Shown: positions 1-8,956, numbered from the stretch's first letter. The stretch is 64,000 bases of DNA from JAJZRJ01 sp040757055 (GCA_040757055.1 JBFLXY010000009.1:1-64000), one strand, 5' to 3'. Numbers and translations: made by a program. Notes: generated from the sequence alone by a model not told the origin.

Positions 1-81
1 TGGGGATCGAGACGCTACCTGAACATGGATTTGCTCAAGGAGCAAGACCTGGAACTGACGATCGCGGCGGAGGCAAGCTAA
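1..81 (+). CDS. 3' end of an unidentified gene (partial)
   Basis: Only 26 codons are visible, open from the window edge and ending in TAA at 79-81. The peptide ends LELTIAAEAS and matches no family I can name. It lies where the body of hsdS would be expected, immediately before an HsdS-like tail in the same reading frame. It could be a gene inserted into hsdS or a diverged part of the same locus. The upstream sequence would settle this. Confidence 0.35.
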   Translation, partial: WGSRRYLNMDLLKEQDLELTIAAEAS

Positions 82-210
82 ACTAACGGGGCGCTGCCGG
101 GAAAAGCGAAAAATTCTTTACACTACCCGATTGAAAAATTGACCGAATACCGCACCGCGCTCATCTCCGCCGCAGTAACCGGCAAGATCGATGTGCGACA
201 GGGGGGCTGA
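82..210 (+). pseudogene. hsdS: HsdS C-terminal remnant
   Basis: The frame is open from 82 to TGA at 208-210 but has no start codon. From about 130 it reads IEKLTEYRTALISAAVTGKI, followed by DVRQGG. This is the usual C-terminal end of type I restriction specificity subunits. The remaining roughly 400 residues of an HsdS, with its two target-recognition domains, are not in this frame, because a TAA at 79-81 closes it. The TGA overlaps the hsdR ATG (TGATG), a typical hsdS-hsdR junction. The 3' end is therefore probably native and the gene was broken or interrupted upstream. Confidence 0.6.
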
Positions 211-3200
211 TGGCCGAGAAGAAACACACGGAACTCAGGTTCGAGGAGGCCATCGAGCACTTTCTGCTCACCCAGGGCGGCTTTGAGCAGGGCGACCCGG
301 CTGGCTTTGACCGGGAACGCGCCCTGGACCCGACCATCCTTGTTCCCTTTATCCAGCAGACCCAGCCCCGGCTCTGGGCGCCCATCGTGGCCTATCACGG
401 CCGGGAGGCGGAAAAGGTGCTCCTGGCCGATCTCTGCCGCACCCTGGAGAATCAGGGGGTGCTGAACGTCCTCCGCCACGGCTTCAAGTGCTTTGGCAAG
501 CGGCTGCGGGTGGCCTTCTTTGCCCCGGCCAGCGGGATGAACCCCGAAACCGGGGCGCTGTACGCGGCCAACCGGCTGACCGTGACCCGCCAGCTCAAGT
601 ACAGCACGCAGAACGAAAACTCCCTGGACCTGGTCCTTTCGGTCAACGGGTTGCCGGTGGTGACCGCCGAGTTGAAGAACCCCATGAGCGGCCAGACCGT
701 GGAGCAGGCCAAGTACCAGTACAAGAAGGATCGCGACCCCAAGGAGCTGCTCTTTCAGTTCAAGAAGCGGGCTTTGGTCCACTTTGCCGTGGACCCGGAC
801 CTGGTCTTCATGACCACCCGGCTGGCCGGAGGTGCCACCTGGTTTCTGCCCTTCAACCTGGGGGAGCAGGGCGGGGCCGGCAACCCGGAGAATCCGGGGG
901 GGTATCGCACCAGCTATCTCTGGGAACAGGTGTGGCAGCGGGACAGCCTGATGGACATCCTCGGCCGCTTCATGCATCTTCAGGTGGAGGAGAAGAGGAT
1001 CGCCACGGCCCGGGGCGTCAAGACCCAGACCAGGGAGACCATGATCTTCCCCCGCTACCACCAGTTGGACGCGGTACGGCGGCTGATCGCCGACACCCGC
1101 GACAAGGGGGTGGGCCACAACTATCTGGTGCAGCACTCGGCCGGCAGCGGCAAGAGCAATTCCATCGCCTGGCTGGCCCATCGCCTCGCCAGCCTGCACA
1201 ACGAGCGCGACGAGAAGGTTTTCGATTCGGTGGTGGTCATCACCGACCGGCTGGTGCTGGACAAGCAGTTGCAGGACACCATCTATCAGTTCGAGCACAA
1301 GCAGGGGGTGGTGCGGAAGATCGACGAGGACTCCACCCAACTGGCCGAGGCCTTGAAGCAGGGAACGCCCATCGTCATCACCACCCTGCAGAAGTTCCCC
1401 TTTGTCACGGACAAGGTGGGCGACCTGCCGGGGCGGCGCTACGCGGTCATCATCGACGAGGCGCACAGCTCGCAATCCGGCGACACCGCCACCGAGATGA
1501 AGGGGGTGCTGGCCGGGGCCAGGATCAAGGAACAGGCCAGAGAGGAGGCCGAGGGGCAGGGGCTTACGGACGACGCCGAGGAGGCGATCCTCAAGACCAT
1601 GCTGCAACGGGGGCGGCAGCCCAACATCAGCTTCTTCGCCTTTACCGCCACCCCCAAGTACAAGACCATGAAGGTCTTCGACGCGCCGGGGATAAACGGC
1701 GAGCCGCCTTTCCATCTCTACACCATGCGGCAGGCCATCGAGGAAGGCTTCATCATGGATGTGCTCAGGAACTACACCACCTACAAGACCTATTACGGCC
1801 TGATCAAGTCCATCGAGGACGACCCCCAGGTGGAGAAAAAAAAGGCGGCCCGCGCTCTGGCCCGTTTCCTGAGCTTTCATCCCCACAACCTGGCCCAGAA
1901 GACCGAGGTGATGGTGGAGCATTTCCGCACCTTCACCAAGCACAGGATCGGCGGCCGGGCCAAGGCCATGGTGGTGACCGGATCGAGGCTGCACGCGGTG
2001 CGCTACAAGCAGGCATTCGACAAATACATCGGCGACAAGGGCTATACCGACATCAAGACCCTGGTCGCCTTTTCCGGCACGGTGGAAGACCCGGATTTCA
2101 AGGGCAGGAGCTACACCGAGGTGGGGATGAACCTCGGGATCAAGGAACGGGAATTGCCCGAGAAATTCGGCAGCGAGGAATATCAGGTGCTGCTGGTGGC
2201 CGAGAAGTACCAGACCGGCTTTGACCAGCCGCTGCTGCACACCATGTATGTGGACAAGCGGTTGTCCGGCATCCAGGCGGTGCAGACCCTCTCCCGCCTC
2301 AACCGCACCGCTCCGGGCAAGGAAGACACCTTTGTGCTCGACTTCGTCAACGATCCCAAGGAGATATTCGACGCCTTCAAGCCCTATTACGAGCGGGCCG
2401 CGCTGGGCGAGGACGTGAACCCGCAGAAGATGTACGAACTCCAGGACAAACTGGACGGCTTGCGGGTGTACCTGGAAACGGAGGTCGAGGAGTTCTGCCG
2501 GGTCTTTTTCAAACCCCAGCAGGTGCCGGGCGACCATGCCCGGATGAATGCCACCCTTGACCTGGCGGTGGGTCGTTTCAGGGAGCTGGATGAGGAAAGG
2601 CAGGAGGAGTTCCGGAGCCTGCTGGTGGGGTTCCGCAACCTCTACGGCTTTCTGGCGCAGATCATTCCCTACCAGGATTCGGACCTGGAGAAACGCTATA
2701 CCTATCTGCGCTTTTTACATACCAAGCTGCCGCGCCGCGACACCGGGCCGGTCTATTTCTTCGATGACGAGGTGAAGCTCAAATACTACCGGTTGCAGAA
2801 AATCAGCGAAGGGGCGATTCCGCTCGGCTTCGGGGAAGGGAAACCGCTCAAGGGGCCGACCGATGTCGGCACCGCCGAGCCGCGCACCGAGTTCGTCGAT
2901 TTGTCGCAACTGATCACCATCCTGAACGAACGGTTCGGTACCGACTTCAAACCAGCCGACCAGCTCTTCTTCGACCAGATCAAGGAAGAGGCGGTTGCCG
3001 ACGAGACCCTGCGCCAGGCGGCCAGGGTCAACACCATGGAAAATTTCAAGTTTGTCTTCGACAAGGCCCTGGAAGGGTTGATTATCGACCGCATGGAAGG
3101 CAACGAGGAGATTTTCACCCGTCTGATGAACGACAGGAAGTTCCATGCCGTGGCCTCCGGCTATCTGCTCCAGCGGGTGTATGAGCAGATTCGGGACGAG

Positions 3201-3212
3201 GTCCCGGAGTAA
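210..3212 (+). CDS. hsdR: Type I restriction endonuclease subunit R (HsdR)
   Basis: The product (1000 residues, normal for HsdR) is the motor and nuclease subunit of a type I restriction-modification complex. It translocates DNA using ATP and cuts it at a distance from the recognition site. The N-terminal PD-(D/E)xK nuclease core shows D140 and the E154-x-K156 pair in VVTAELKNP. The SF2 helicase motor follows with a Walker A loop AGSGKS near residue 312, IIDEAH near 415, FTATP near 475 and a motif VI-like VQTLSRLNR. The C-terminal third is the helical region that docks on HsdM. Its ATG overlaps the stop of the hsdS remnant. hsdM is not in the window. With a broken hsdS, function depends on another specificity subunit or on intact sequence upstream. 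Confidence 0.95.
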   Translation: MAEKKHTELRFEEAIEHFLLTQGGFEQGDPAGFDRERALDPTILVPFIQQTQPRLWAPIVAYHGREAEKVLLADLCRTLENQGVLNVLRHGFKCFGKRLRVAFFAPASGMNPETGALYAANRLTVTRQLKYSTQNENSLDLVLSVNGLPVVTAELKNPMSGQTVEQAKYQYKKDRDPKELLFQFKKRALVHFAVDPDLVFMTTRLAGGATWFLPFNLGEQGGAGNPENPGGYRTSYLWEQVWQRDSLMDILGRFMHLQVEEKRIATARGVKTQTRETMIFPRYHQLDAVRRLIADTRDKGVGHNYLVQHSAGSGKSNSIAWLAHRLASLHNERDEKVFDSVVVITDRLVLDKQLQDTIYQFEHKQGVVRKIDEDSTQLAEALKQGTPIVITTLQKFPFVTDKVGDLPGRRYAVIIDEAHSSQSGDTATEMKGVLAGARIKEQAREEAEGQGLTDDAEEAILKTMLQRGRQPNISFFAFTATPKYKTMKVFDAPGINGEPPFHLYTMRQAIEEGFIMDVLRNYTTYKTYYGLIKSIEDDPQVEKKKAARALARFLSFHPHNLAQKTEVMVEHFRTFTKHRIGGRAKAMVVTGSRLHAVRYKQAFDKYIGDKGYTDIKTLVAFSGTVEDPDFKGRSYTEVGMNLGIKERELPEKFGSEEYQVLLVAEKYQTGFDQPLLHTMYVDKRLSGIQAVQTLSRLNRTAPGKEDTFVLDFVNDPKEIFDAFKPYYERAALGEDVNPQKMYELQDKLDGLRVYLETEVEEFCRVFFKPQQVPGDHARMNATLDLAVGRFRELDEERQEEFRSLLVGFRNLYGFLAQIIPYQDSDLEKRYTYLRFLHTKLPRRDTGPVYFFDDEVKLKYYRLQKISEGAIPLGFGEGKPLKGPTDVGTAEPRTEFVDLSQLITILNERFGTDFKPADQLFFDQIKEEAVADETLRQAARVNTMENFKFVFDKALEGLIIDRMEGNEEIFTRLMNDRKFHAVASGYLLQRVYEQIRDEVPE

Positions 3213-3239
3213 GAGGGGGAAGGAGAAGGAAGGAAAGCC

Positions 3240-3938
3240 ATGAAAAATCTGTCCAAGCCGCTCACCGAAAAGGAAATCGAACGCCTCGACAACTTTCTGC
3301 TGGACCGCATCAATGACGACGCCGACACCGAGGGCAAGGAAGAGGGGGTGCTGGACATCTCCACCCTGGACGGTTTTTTTACTGCCATTGTCAGCGGGCC
3401 GGCAACGGTCATGCCTTCACAGTGGTTGCCCGCCATCTGGGGCGACTTCGAGCCGGTCTGGGAAGACCAGCAGGAATTCGAGAACATCTTTTCGCTGATG
3501 GTCCGGCACATGAATGTCATCTCCGCCACCCTGATGGAATCACCCGAGGATTTCGAGCCAATCTTCTTTGAGCGCAAGGCCGAGGGGAGAACCTACACCA
3601 TCGTGGATGAGTGGTGCGATGGCTACTGGCGCGGCGTGGGGCTGGCGGCGGAGCAATGGCAGGCTGCCTTTGACCAGTTGGTGCAACTCCTGATGCCTAT
3701 TGTGGCCTTTACCGAATATACCAACTGGCAGGCCCACGATCTGAGTCATGACGAGATCGATTTGCTCCAGAAGGGAATCCCGGGATGTGTCCGAGAGATC
3801 CATGCCTACTGGCTGGCCCGGCGGGAGGAGTCGGTGCCCTTGGCCGCACCAAGACCCCAGCGCACGGCCAGGGCGGGCCGCAACGATCCCTGCCCCTGCG
3901 GCAGCGGCAAGAAGTTCAAGAAGTGCTGCTTGCAGTGA
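3240..3938 (+). CDS. UPF0149 (YecA/YgfB-type) protein with SEC-C zinc motif
   Basis: The product (232 residues) has an N-terminal UPF0149 helical domain (about 5-185) and a C-terminal SEC-C motif at about 213-231, NDPCPCGSGKKFKKCC. That motif is a CxC...CC zinc-binding module like the one at the end of SecA. The molecular role of YecA-like proteins is poorly defined; SEC-C modules bind zinc and often contact ribosomes or protein partners. An AGGAAGG-type ribosome site lies just before the ATG, 27 bp after hsdR. Co-transcription with hsdR is possible, but a link to restriction is not implied. Confidence 0.85.
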   Translation: MKNLSKPLTEKEIERLDNFLLDRINDDADTEGKEEGVLDISTLDGFFTAIVSGPATVMPSQWLPAIWGDFEPVWEDQQEFENIFSLMVRHMNVISATLMESPEDFEPIFFERKAEGRTYTIVDEWCDGYWRGVGLAAEQWQAAFDQLVQLLMPIVAFTEYTNWQAHDLSHDEIDLLQKGIPGCVREIHAYWLARREESVPLAAPRPQRTARAGRNDPCPCGSGKKFKKCCLQ

Positions 3939-4011
3939 TTTGGCGCAACAAGGCTGAGCGTTCTCCGGGAGTGAGTGTGGACGGCGTGAGCAACAACTGA
4001 ACGAGAACACC

Positions 4012-4437
4012 ATGGAATTTTTTGCATTCGCCGAGGTGCGAACCAGCGAGGAGGCAATCCGCAGCAAGGTCTCCATCGACACGCTGCCCTTCTACTGCGA
4101 GGAGATCGAGGCGGTGGATGAGGCCGAGGAACTGGGCCGGGTGATCTACTTCCGTCACTGGGGCCGGTTTCACGTCGTGAGCGCTCATGTCATGGGCGGG
4201 GTGCGCTTCTGGGTGCCGGACTGCCCCAATGCCCTGGCCTGGACCGTGACCACCGGCTATCCGCCGGAGCCGGACAAGATCGTGCTCCACGCCACCATCA
4301 GCCGCACCGAGCACAGCCCGGATTTTCTCGCTGCCACCCAATCGCTGCTGGCCACCTTCAAGTCCGGCCTGGAAGGGAAATTTTCCAGCGACTCTGCCCA
4401 GGCCCCGCCCCAGCCCTTCCGCATCCCCTCTCTGTGA
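4012..4437 (+). CDS. Hypothetical protein
   Basis: I do not recognise this 141-residue product. It has no signal peptide or membrane segment. Its mixed alpha/beta composition and aromatic-rich centre (VIYFRHWGRFHVVSAHVMGG) suggest a small soluble domain, and the last 25 residues are Pro/Ser-rich and probably disordered. It follows the SEC-C gene by 73 bp in the same direction and converges on the M48 peptidase gene. Codon use matches the neighbours, which supports a real gene. The ribosome site before the ATG is weak. Confidence 0.65.
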   Translation: MEFFAFAEVRTSEEAIRSKVSIDTLPFYCEEIEAVDEAEELGRVIYFRHWGRFHVVSAHVMGGVRFWVPDCPNALAWTVTTGYPPEPDKIVLHATISRTEHSPDFLAATQSLLATFKSGLEGKFSSDSAQAPPQPFRIPSL

Positions 4438-4450
4438 AGCGATGCCGGCG

Positions 4451-5317
4451 TCAGGCCAAGGCCGCGCCAAGCCAGGTGTTCAGGAGGGCCAGCCATGCCT
4501 TGAGGGTCGCAACCAGCGACTGCCACAGGTTTTTCTGCGGCTGATCCGGATTGGCGAGCTGGGCGAGGATTCTTTCCGCCCGCTGGCCAGGGGCCGGGTG
4601 GCTGGCGAGGAAGGAATGATCGTTGCCCAGGGTGGCGAGCTTCCTGAGGGCCGAGGCCGCGCTGTGCGGGTCGTGGCCGTTTGCCTGCAGGAACCGGAGG
4701 CCGAAGTCGTCCGCCTCCCGCTCCTCCTGCTGGGAGAACTGGGCATTGACGAGCTGCTCCACCAGGCCGCCCAGGAGCGAGGCGGCGAGCTCCCCTGCCA
4801 GGTTCTCCTGGGCGGCGATACCCTTGCGCACCGCCTGGGCTCCATAGGCGACCATCAGCTTCTTTTTCACGTGCTTTTCCGCCACGTGGCCCATCTCGTG
4901 GCCGATGACGAAGCGCAGTTCGTCGTCGCTCATCATCTCCATCAGGCCGCTGTAGATGCGGATGGAGCCGTCCGCCATGGCAAAGGCATTGACCGTGGGG
5001 TCGAGATAGACACGGAAGTTGAAACGGAGACCCTCCTGGTCAAGATGGCGGCCCACCAGCCGTTGCAGCCTCTTGGCCTGGGGGTGTTCCGGCGGGGCGA
5101 GGCGGTTGCTCTGATCCTGCTGCGCCGCTGCCTTTTGCGAGAGCTGCCGGACTGCCTCGTCGGACAGGGCCACGGCCCTGGCCGCGTCGAGACCAGCCTC
5201 GGCGGCAAGCTGCACGTTGGTTCCCTCACAGCCCCAGATGCCCACAAGGGTGAGGAGCAGGAGGAGTGGTATGAGGGGGGATGTTCTGCAACGGTGGTGG
5301 GAGAGCGGCATGGGCAT
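4451..5317 (-). CDS. M48 family zinc metalloprotease, lipoprotein
   Basis: The product (288 residues) has a signal peptide ending in a lipobox (VGIWGC, Cys at about 30), so it is probably anchored in an envelope membrane. The catalytic zinc motif HEMGH sits in VIGHEMGHVAEKH, and the third ligand is the glutamate in EEREADDFGLRFL. These define peptidase family M48, as in E. coli LoiP/YcaL/BepA, which handle misassembled outer-membrane proteins. There is no TPR tail like that of BepA, so it is closer to the short YcaL/LoiP type. The gene converges on the hypothetical gene ending at 4437, with 13 bp between them. Confidence 0.9.
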   Translation of the reverse strand: MPMPLSHHRCRTSPLIPLLLLLTLVGIWGCEGTNVQLAAEAGLDAARAVALSDEAVRQLSQKAAAQQDQSNRLAPPEHPQAKRLQRLVGRHLDQEGLRFNFRVYLDPTVNAFAMADGSIRIYSGLMEMMSDDELRFVIGHEMGHVAEKHVKKKLMVAYGAQAVRKGIAAQENLAGELAASLLGGLVEQLVNAQFSQQEEREADDFGLRFLQANGHDPHSAASALRKLATLGNDHSFLASHPAPGQRAERILAQLANPDQPQKNLWQSLVATLKAWLALLNTWLGAALA

Positions 5318-5344
5318 TCCGGGGGGTGACGGGGCAGGCCCTGG

Positions 5345-5743
5345 TCAGTCGGTTGCTGCCACGGTTTCGGTTTCCCTGAGCCGCGCCAGGATGACGAGGG
5401 GTACCGAGAGCAGCAGGGGCAGGGCGAGGCGGAAGGCCGTATTGTCGATGACGGCCATGGAAAGGCCGCCGGCCGCCAGAACCGAAAGGATGGCGATCTG
5501 CTTGACCCGCCTCGGGATGGAACGGGTTGCCTGCCAGTTGGCGATCAGCGGGCCAAAGACGCGGTTGGCCAGCAGCCGGTTGTGCAGCCTTGGGGAGGAG
5601 CGGGCAAGACAGGCCGCGGCCAGCAGCAGGAACGGGGTGCCGGGCAGGCCGGGCAGGGCAAAGCCGAGACAGGCCAGGCCGAGGCAGATGAGGCCCAGGC
5701 CGAGCAGGGCAAAGCGGGCAAGGGGGTGAAGGGGTTCAGCCAT
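5345..5743 (-). CDS. DUF454 (YbaN-like) inner-membrane protein
   Basis: The product (132 residues) has three to four hydrophobic segments. The N-terminal half contains the family signature GLPGTPFLLLAAACLARSSP, followed by a short amphipathic stretch (LHNRLLANRVFGPLIANW) typical of DUF454. Members such as YbaN are small inner-membrane proteins of unknown function, often near priB/recR or haem-related genes. It lies 27 bp upstream of the M48 gene on the same strand, so the two may be co-transcribed. Confidence 0.85.
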   Translation of the reverse strand: MAEPLHPLARFALLGLGLICLGLACLGFALPGLPGTPFLLLAAACLARSSPRLHNRLLANRVFGPLIANWQATRSIPRRVKQIAILSVLAAGGLSMAVIDNTAFRLALPLLLSVPLVILARLRETETVAATD

Positions 5744-5846
5744 GGTGGTCGTTCCGCTCCTGTCGCGTTTGGCGTGGTGCTGCCATTCTAATCACTTTGC
5801 TGCGAAATGCCAGGCAGGGGGCATGGCGGCCGGCAATGGCCGGGCC

Positions 5847-6110
5847 TCATCTCCCTTGCAGCTTCTTCACCTTGTCGCCGACCCGGCTCGCCTTGTCGCA
5901 TTGGGTTCCCTGTTTGGGGTTGCAGTCGATGAGGATTCCCATCACCTTGCCGGCGGTCCGGTGGCAGCCGGCATCCTCCAGCCGGCCCAGCAGGTCGGAC
6001 ATGAGCTTGTTGAACTCCTGGCATTTCTCGTAATCGGACGTGGCGCGCTGATGCAACAGGGCCGCCTTTTCCAGGTCTGCCGTGATGTCGGGCGGGATTT
6101 TTTCGGTCAT
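5847..6110 (-). CDS. Small soluble hypothetical protein
   Basis: I do not recognise this 87-residue product. It is mostly helical, has no signal peptide, and carries four cysteines (about 30, 49, 63 and 71) that might form disulfides or bind metal. The gene starts 3 bp after the stop of the DUF3786 gene, which strongly suggests co-translation and a shared role with that Fe-S protein. That role is unknown. Confidence 0.65.
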   Translation of the reverse strand: MTEKIPPDITADLEKAALLHQRATSDYEKCQEFNKLMSDLLGRLEDAGCHRTAGKVMGILIDCNPKQGTQCDKASRVGDKVKKLQGR

Positions 6111-6113
6111 GGC

Positions 6114-6914
6114 TCACCGGTGATGTTCGGCAATCTTGGCAAACATCCGCACCAGGCCGGAACAGAGGGTGAAGATGGATTTGGTGTGCAGATTGGTTTT
6201 GCAGGAGGCATCGAAAAACATGGTGAGCTTTGATTGCAGGTCGCCTTCCTGGCCCTGGTAACAGATGAGCACAGGGACCTTGGGCAACGGGTACAGGATC
6301 AGGGCGATGTCCGCCTCGTACCACTCGATGGTCTTCCCCTTGAAGAGCGCGATCAGGTCGGTGAGCAGGTCCGGGTTGGCATCCGCCAGCAGCCGCAGCG
6401 GTTCCTCGCAGCGGCGGGTGAAGAGCCCCTGCCATTCGATGCCGCCCGGGATCTCCCGGAACGATATCCAGTGGCCGGAGATCTCCGCATGGGTTTCATG
6501 GGTGATGCAGGAGAGCAGCGGCGCCAGCACCCAGGGGATGATATGGCATTCCGAGGTCATGTTGCCCTGCTGGTCCAGAACGAAATCCTTGCCCAGGGAG
6601 TTGATGACAATGGTCTCGTCGCGAACGGTTGCCCCGATCAGGGGGGCCACCGCGGCCAGATCAATCCCTGCCATTTTCCGTTGCAGCTTGTCGAGGAATT
6701 CCGCCTGATTCTCTTCCTTGGGCCCAGGCTGCTGGTGTTTCGCCGCAAAGTCCGCCGCCACGGCCTGGTCGAGGTCCGGGCACTCGGTGAGCTTCCTGCT
6801 GCCCCCGACGATTGCCCCGGCAAAGGCGAGGCACGAGGGAAGCTGGCATTTGCCGCAATTGGTTCGCGGCAGGATTTTGTAGACCGTGAGGGCGGTGAAG
6901 GTGGCCTTGGACAT
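6114..6914 (-). CDS. DUF3786 protein with N-terminal 4Fe-4S (Fes-type) motif
   Basis: Starting at the ATG at 6914, the product is 266 residues. The N-terminus has a cysteine pattern (TNCGKCQLPSCLAFA then a Cys about 18 residues later in ECPDLD) like the putative Fe-S domain of acetyl-CoA decarbonylase gamma subunits and DUF3786 proteins. The rest matches DUF3786 in character (HETHAEISGHWISFREIPGG, and IEWYEADIALILYPLPK). The family is common in anaerobic deltaproteobacteria, methanogens and clostridia, with proposed but unproven corrinoid or one-carbon roles. The frame runs 42 codons further upstream, but that extension looks non-coding. A small cysteine-containing gene follows 3 bp downstream. 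Confidence 0.85.
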   Translation of the reverse strand: MSKATFTALTVYKILPRTNCGKCQLPSCLAFAGAIVGGSRKLTECPDLDQAVAADFAAKHQQPGPKEENQAEFLDKLQRKMAGIDLAAVAPLIGATVRDETIVINSLGKDFVLDQQGNMTSECHIIPWVLAPLLSCITHETHAEISGHWISFREIPGGIEWQGLFTRRCEEPLRLLADANPDLLTDLIALFKGKTIEWYEADIALILYPLPKVPVLICYQGQEGDLQSKLTMFFDASCKTNLHTKSIFTLCSGLVRMFAKIAEHHR

Positions 6915-7125
6915 GGTGGCAGGGTAATGAAGAAAACGGGAAAGGGCAAGGGGATGGTGAAGAGCCGCGGGGAGCAGGCTCGGTTCCAGGTTTTCGCTGG
7001 TGCGGCGACCGCGCGTGTTTTTGTGGCCGCTGCGGCCCATGAAAACCGGGACAAAAGGCGCTCGTTCCTTTACAGTGATCGCAGTTGCAGGTTCTCAACC
7101 ACCCATGGGCCGCGCCGAGTATGCC

Positions 7126-7641
7126 ATGAAAATACGCACACCCTCTCCGGCAGAGTATGCCAAGGTCGCCGCCCTGCTGCGCCAGGCATTCCCTGGCAGC
7201 ACCTATGAAGCGCAGCTGGTGGAGAATCTCCGCAGCCATGGCAAGAGGATGCATGAATGGGTCTGCATCCACACCAATATCGTCATTGCCTCTATTGCCT
7301 TTACCAACGCCTATCATGGCTCGGCGGTATGCGGGCTGCATCTGGCGCCGCTGGCGGTGAAGCCGGAGTTCCAGGGCCAGGGAATCGGCGCCGAGCTGTT
7401 GCGCTTTGCCCTGCGCCAGCCGGCGATCAGGGAACAGACCCTCTTTGTGTTGGGGGCGCCGGGGTTCTACCAGAAGTTTGGCTTTGCGCCCTGCGCCATG
7501 CCCCTCTGTCCCTTTGACAAGGGGAACGCCCATTTCCTGGGCATCCGCAACCCCACTGCCAGCCAGTTCACCGTGGGATATGAAGCGGAGTTTGCTGCCG
7601 GGGCCGGGCAATTCCGCAAGGGCAAGGGGAAAAAGAGGTAG
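7126..7641 (+). CDS. GNAT family N-acetyltransferase (YhbS-like)
   Basis: With the ATG at 7126 the product is 171 residues. It has the GNAT acetyl-CoA site VKPEFQGQGIGAELLRFAL (R/Q-x-x-G-x-G/A pyrophosphate loop), an N-terminal receptor half and the C-terminal FYQKFGFAP signature of YhbS-like members (COG3153). The substrate cannot be predicted. An alternative in-frame ATG lies at 7105. The stop codon is separated from the next ATG by one base, so it is translationally linked to the YaiI-family gene. Confidence 0.88.
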   Translation: MKIRTPSPAEYAKVAALLRQAFPGSTYEAQLVENLRSHGKRMHEWVCIHTNIVIASIAFTNAYHGSAVCGLHLAPLAVKPEFQGQGIGAELLRFALRQPAIREQTLFVLGAPGFYQKFGFAPCAMPLCPFDKGNAHFLGIRNPTASQFTVGYEAEFAAGAGQFRKGKGKKR

Positions 7642-7642
7642 G

Positions 7643-8092
7643 ATGCAGATCTGGGTTGATGCGGATGCGTGCCCCAAGGCGATCAAGGAAATCCTCTTCC
7701 GCGCGGCGGAGCGGGTAAGGGTTCCGCTTGTCCTGGTGGCCAACAGGCTGCTGCGCACCCAGCCATCCCGCTATATCCGGGCATTCCAGGTGGGTAATGG
7801 ATTGGATGTGGCCGACCAGCACATTGTCGGCGAGATGGCCTCCGGCGATCTGGTGATCACGGCGGACATCCCCCTGGCCGCCGCGGTGATCCGCAAAGGC
7901 GGACACGCCCTGAATCCGCGGGGCGAGTGGTACTCCAAGGAAAACATCGAGGAGCGGCTGGCCATGCGCAACTTCATGGACCAGTTGCGGGAGACCGGGG
8001 TACAGACCGGCGGGCCGGATATCCTCAGCCCCAAGGACCGGCAGGCCTTTGCCAACCGGCTGGATCAGTTTCTGGCCCGCCATGGGCGGTAA
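7643..8092 (+). CDS. YaiI/YqxD family protein (DUF188)
   Basis: The product (149 residues) begins MQIWVDADACPKAIKEIL, the hallmark of the DUF188/YaiI family. The internal signature ITADIPLAAAVIRKGGHALN is also present. The fold is related to PIN-type nucleases, and the conserved acidic residues (D6, D8 and the D in TADIPLA) fit a metal site, though no activity is established. It follows the acetyltransferase with a 1-bp gap. Confidence 0.93.
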   Translation: MQIWVDADACPKAIKEILFRAAERVRVPLVLVANRLLRTQPSRYIRAFQVGNGLDVADQHIVGEMASGDLVITADIPLAAAVIRKGGHALNPRGEWYSKENIEERLAMRNFMDQLRETGVQTGGPDILSPKDRQAFANRLDQFLARHGR

Positions 8093-8114
8093 GGCAAGGC
8101 GGCCGGGATCGCTT

Positions 8115-8342
8115 TCAACCTTTGGGGAATCGGGTCCGCAGGTAGAGGGTCTCCACCTTTGTCCTGGCCCACGGGGTCTTGCGCAGGAAGGCGAGGCTCG
8201 ATTTGAGGCTGGGCTCCCTGATGAAGCAGTTGATGGGGATTTTCTCGCCCAGGGCTTCCCATCCGTAGTGGGCCACCAGGCGGGTGAGGATCATCTCCAG
8301 GGTGAGGCCGTGCAGGGGGTTGTTGGGTTGGGGTGTGGTCAT
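8115..8342 (-). CDS. VF530 family protein (DUF2132), putative DNA-binding
   Basis: The product (75 residues) matches the VF530 family closely: NPLHGLTLEMILTRLVAHYG near the start, then IPINCF and SLKSSLAFLRKTPWAR. VF530 proteins are small and mostly helical, with a suggested but unproven nucleic-acid-binding role. The ATG overlaps the stop codon of the upstream exonuclease gene (ATGA), so translation is coupled. A longer reading frame in phase extends upstream, but it runs antisense through the exonuclease gene and is not coding. Confidence 0.88.
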   Translation of the reverse strand: MTTPQPNNPLHGLTLEMILTRLVAHYGWEALGEKIPINCFIREPSLKSSLAFLRKTPWARTKVETLYLRTRFPKG

Positions 8343-8956
8343 GGTGTACCCTGCGCCATGGCCAGGTAGAGTTCGCGCCCCACCCAGGCGTCGGTGGCGG
8401 CGTAACGGATCTGCTGGGGGGTAAGCACATCCCTGGCCCAATTGGAGGTCTGCGCCCCCTTGGCGACGCGAAAGCCCAGGAGCACGGCGGCCATGCCCCG
8501 CAGGCCGTGGTTCTTGATCTCCGCCTGTTTGGCGAGCAGGCCGACATCGACGAAGCCGGCGGCGGTGAAGGGCGCGAGCTGTTGCAGCGCCCGGATGTCG
8601 TCGTTCAGGCTGACCCCGGCCTTGATGATCCCTGGGTCGGCCAGGATATCGCAGAGCGGCCGGGCCAGCCCCAGGGGTTTCAACTGGAAGAGGAAAACCT
8701 CCTCTTTGCTGGCCAGTTGCAGGAGCGACGGCAGGTAGCTCTCGCCCGCCGAGTAGGCCGGCCGGGTTTCGGTGTCGAAGCCGAGCAGGGTCTGGCCGGC
8801 AAGCTGCTCCATGGCCGCGGCCAGCTCGGCGTGGGTCCGCACCACCTGCACCGGCCCGGTCCATTGCCCCATGGGGCAGGCGTTGATCTCTTCCTTGGTC
8901 ATCCGCCGGTCAAAGCCCGGCCGGCCGGTTTCGTTGCAGGGCATCTTTTTTACCAA
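8339..8956 (-). CDS. DEDDy 3'-5' exonuclease (RNase D-like)
   Basis: The product (205 residues) is a stand-alone exonuclease domain. Motif I is LLGFDTETRP (D-x-E), motif II is in GVSLNDDIRAL, and motif III is YAATDAW (Y-x-x-x-D). Together these are the metal-binding residues of the DEDDy class. There is no HRDC domain, so it is shorter than RNase D and resembles small Werner/RNase D-like exonucleases. An internal Met in MTKEEINACPMG (start near 8902) is a plausible alternative start. It precedes the VF530 gene and lies just upstream of recQ on the same strand. Confidence 0.9.
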   Translation of the reverse strand: MVKKMPCNETGRPGFDRRMTKEEINACPMGQWTGPVQVVRTHAELAAAMEQLAGQTLLGFDTETRPAYSAGESYLPSLLQLASKEEVFLFQLKPLGLARPLCDILADPGIIKAGVSLNDDIRALQQLAPFTAAGFVDVGLLAKQAEIKNHGLRGMAAVLLGFRVAKGAQTSNWARDVLTPQQIRYAATDAWVGRELYLAMAQGTP

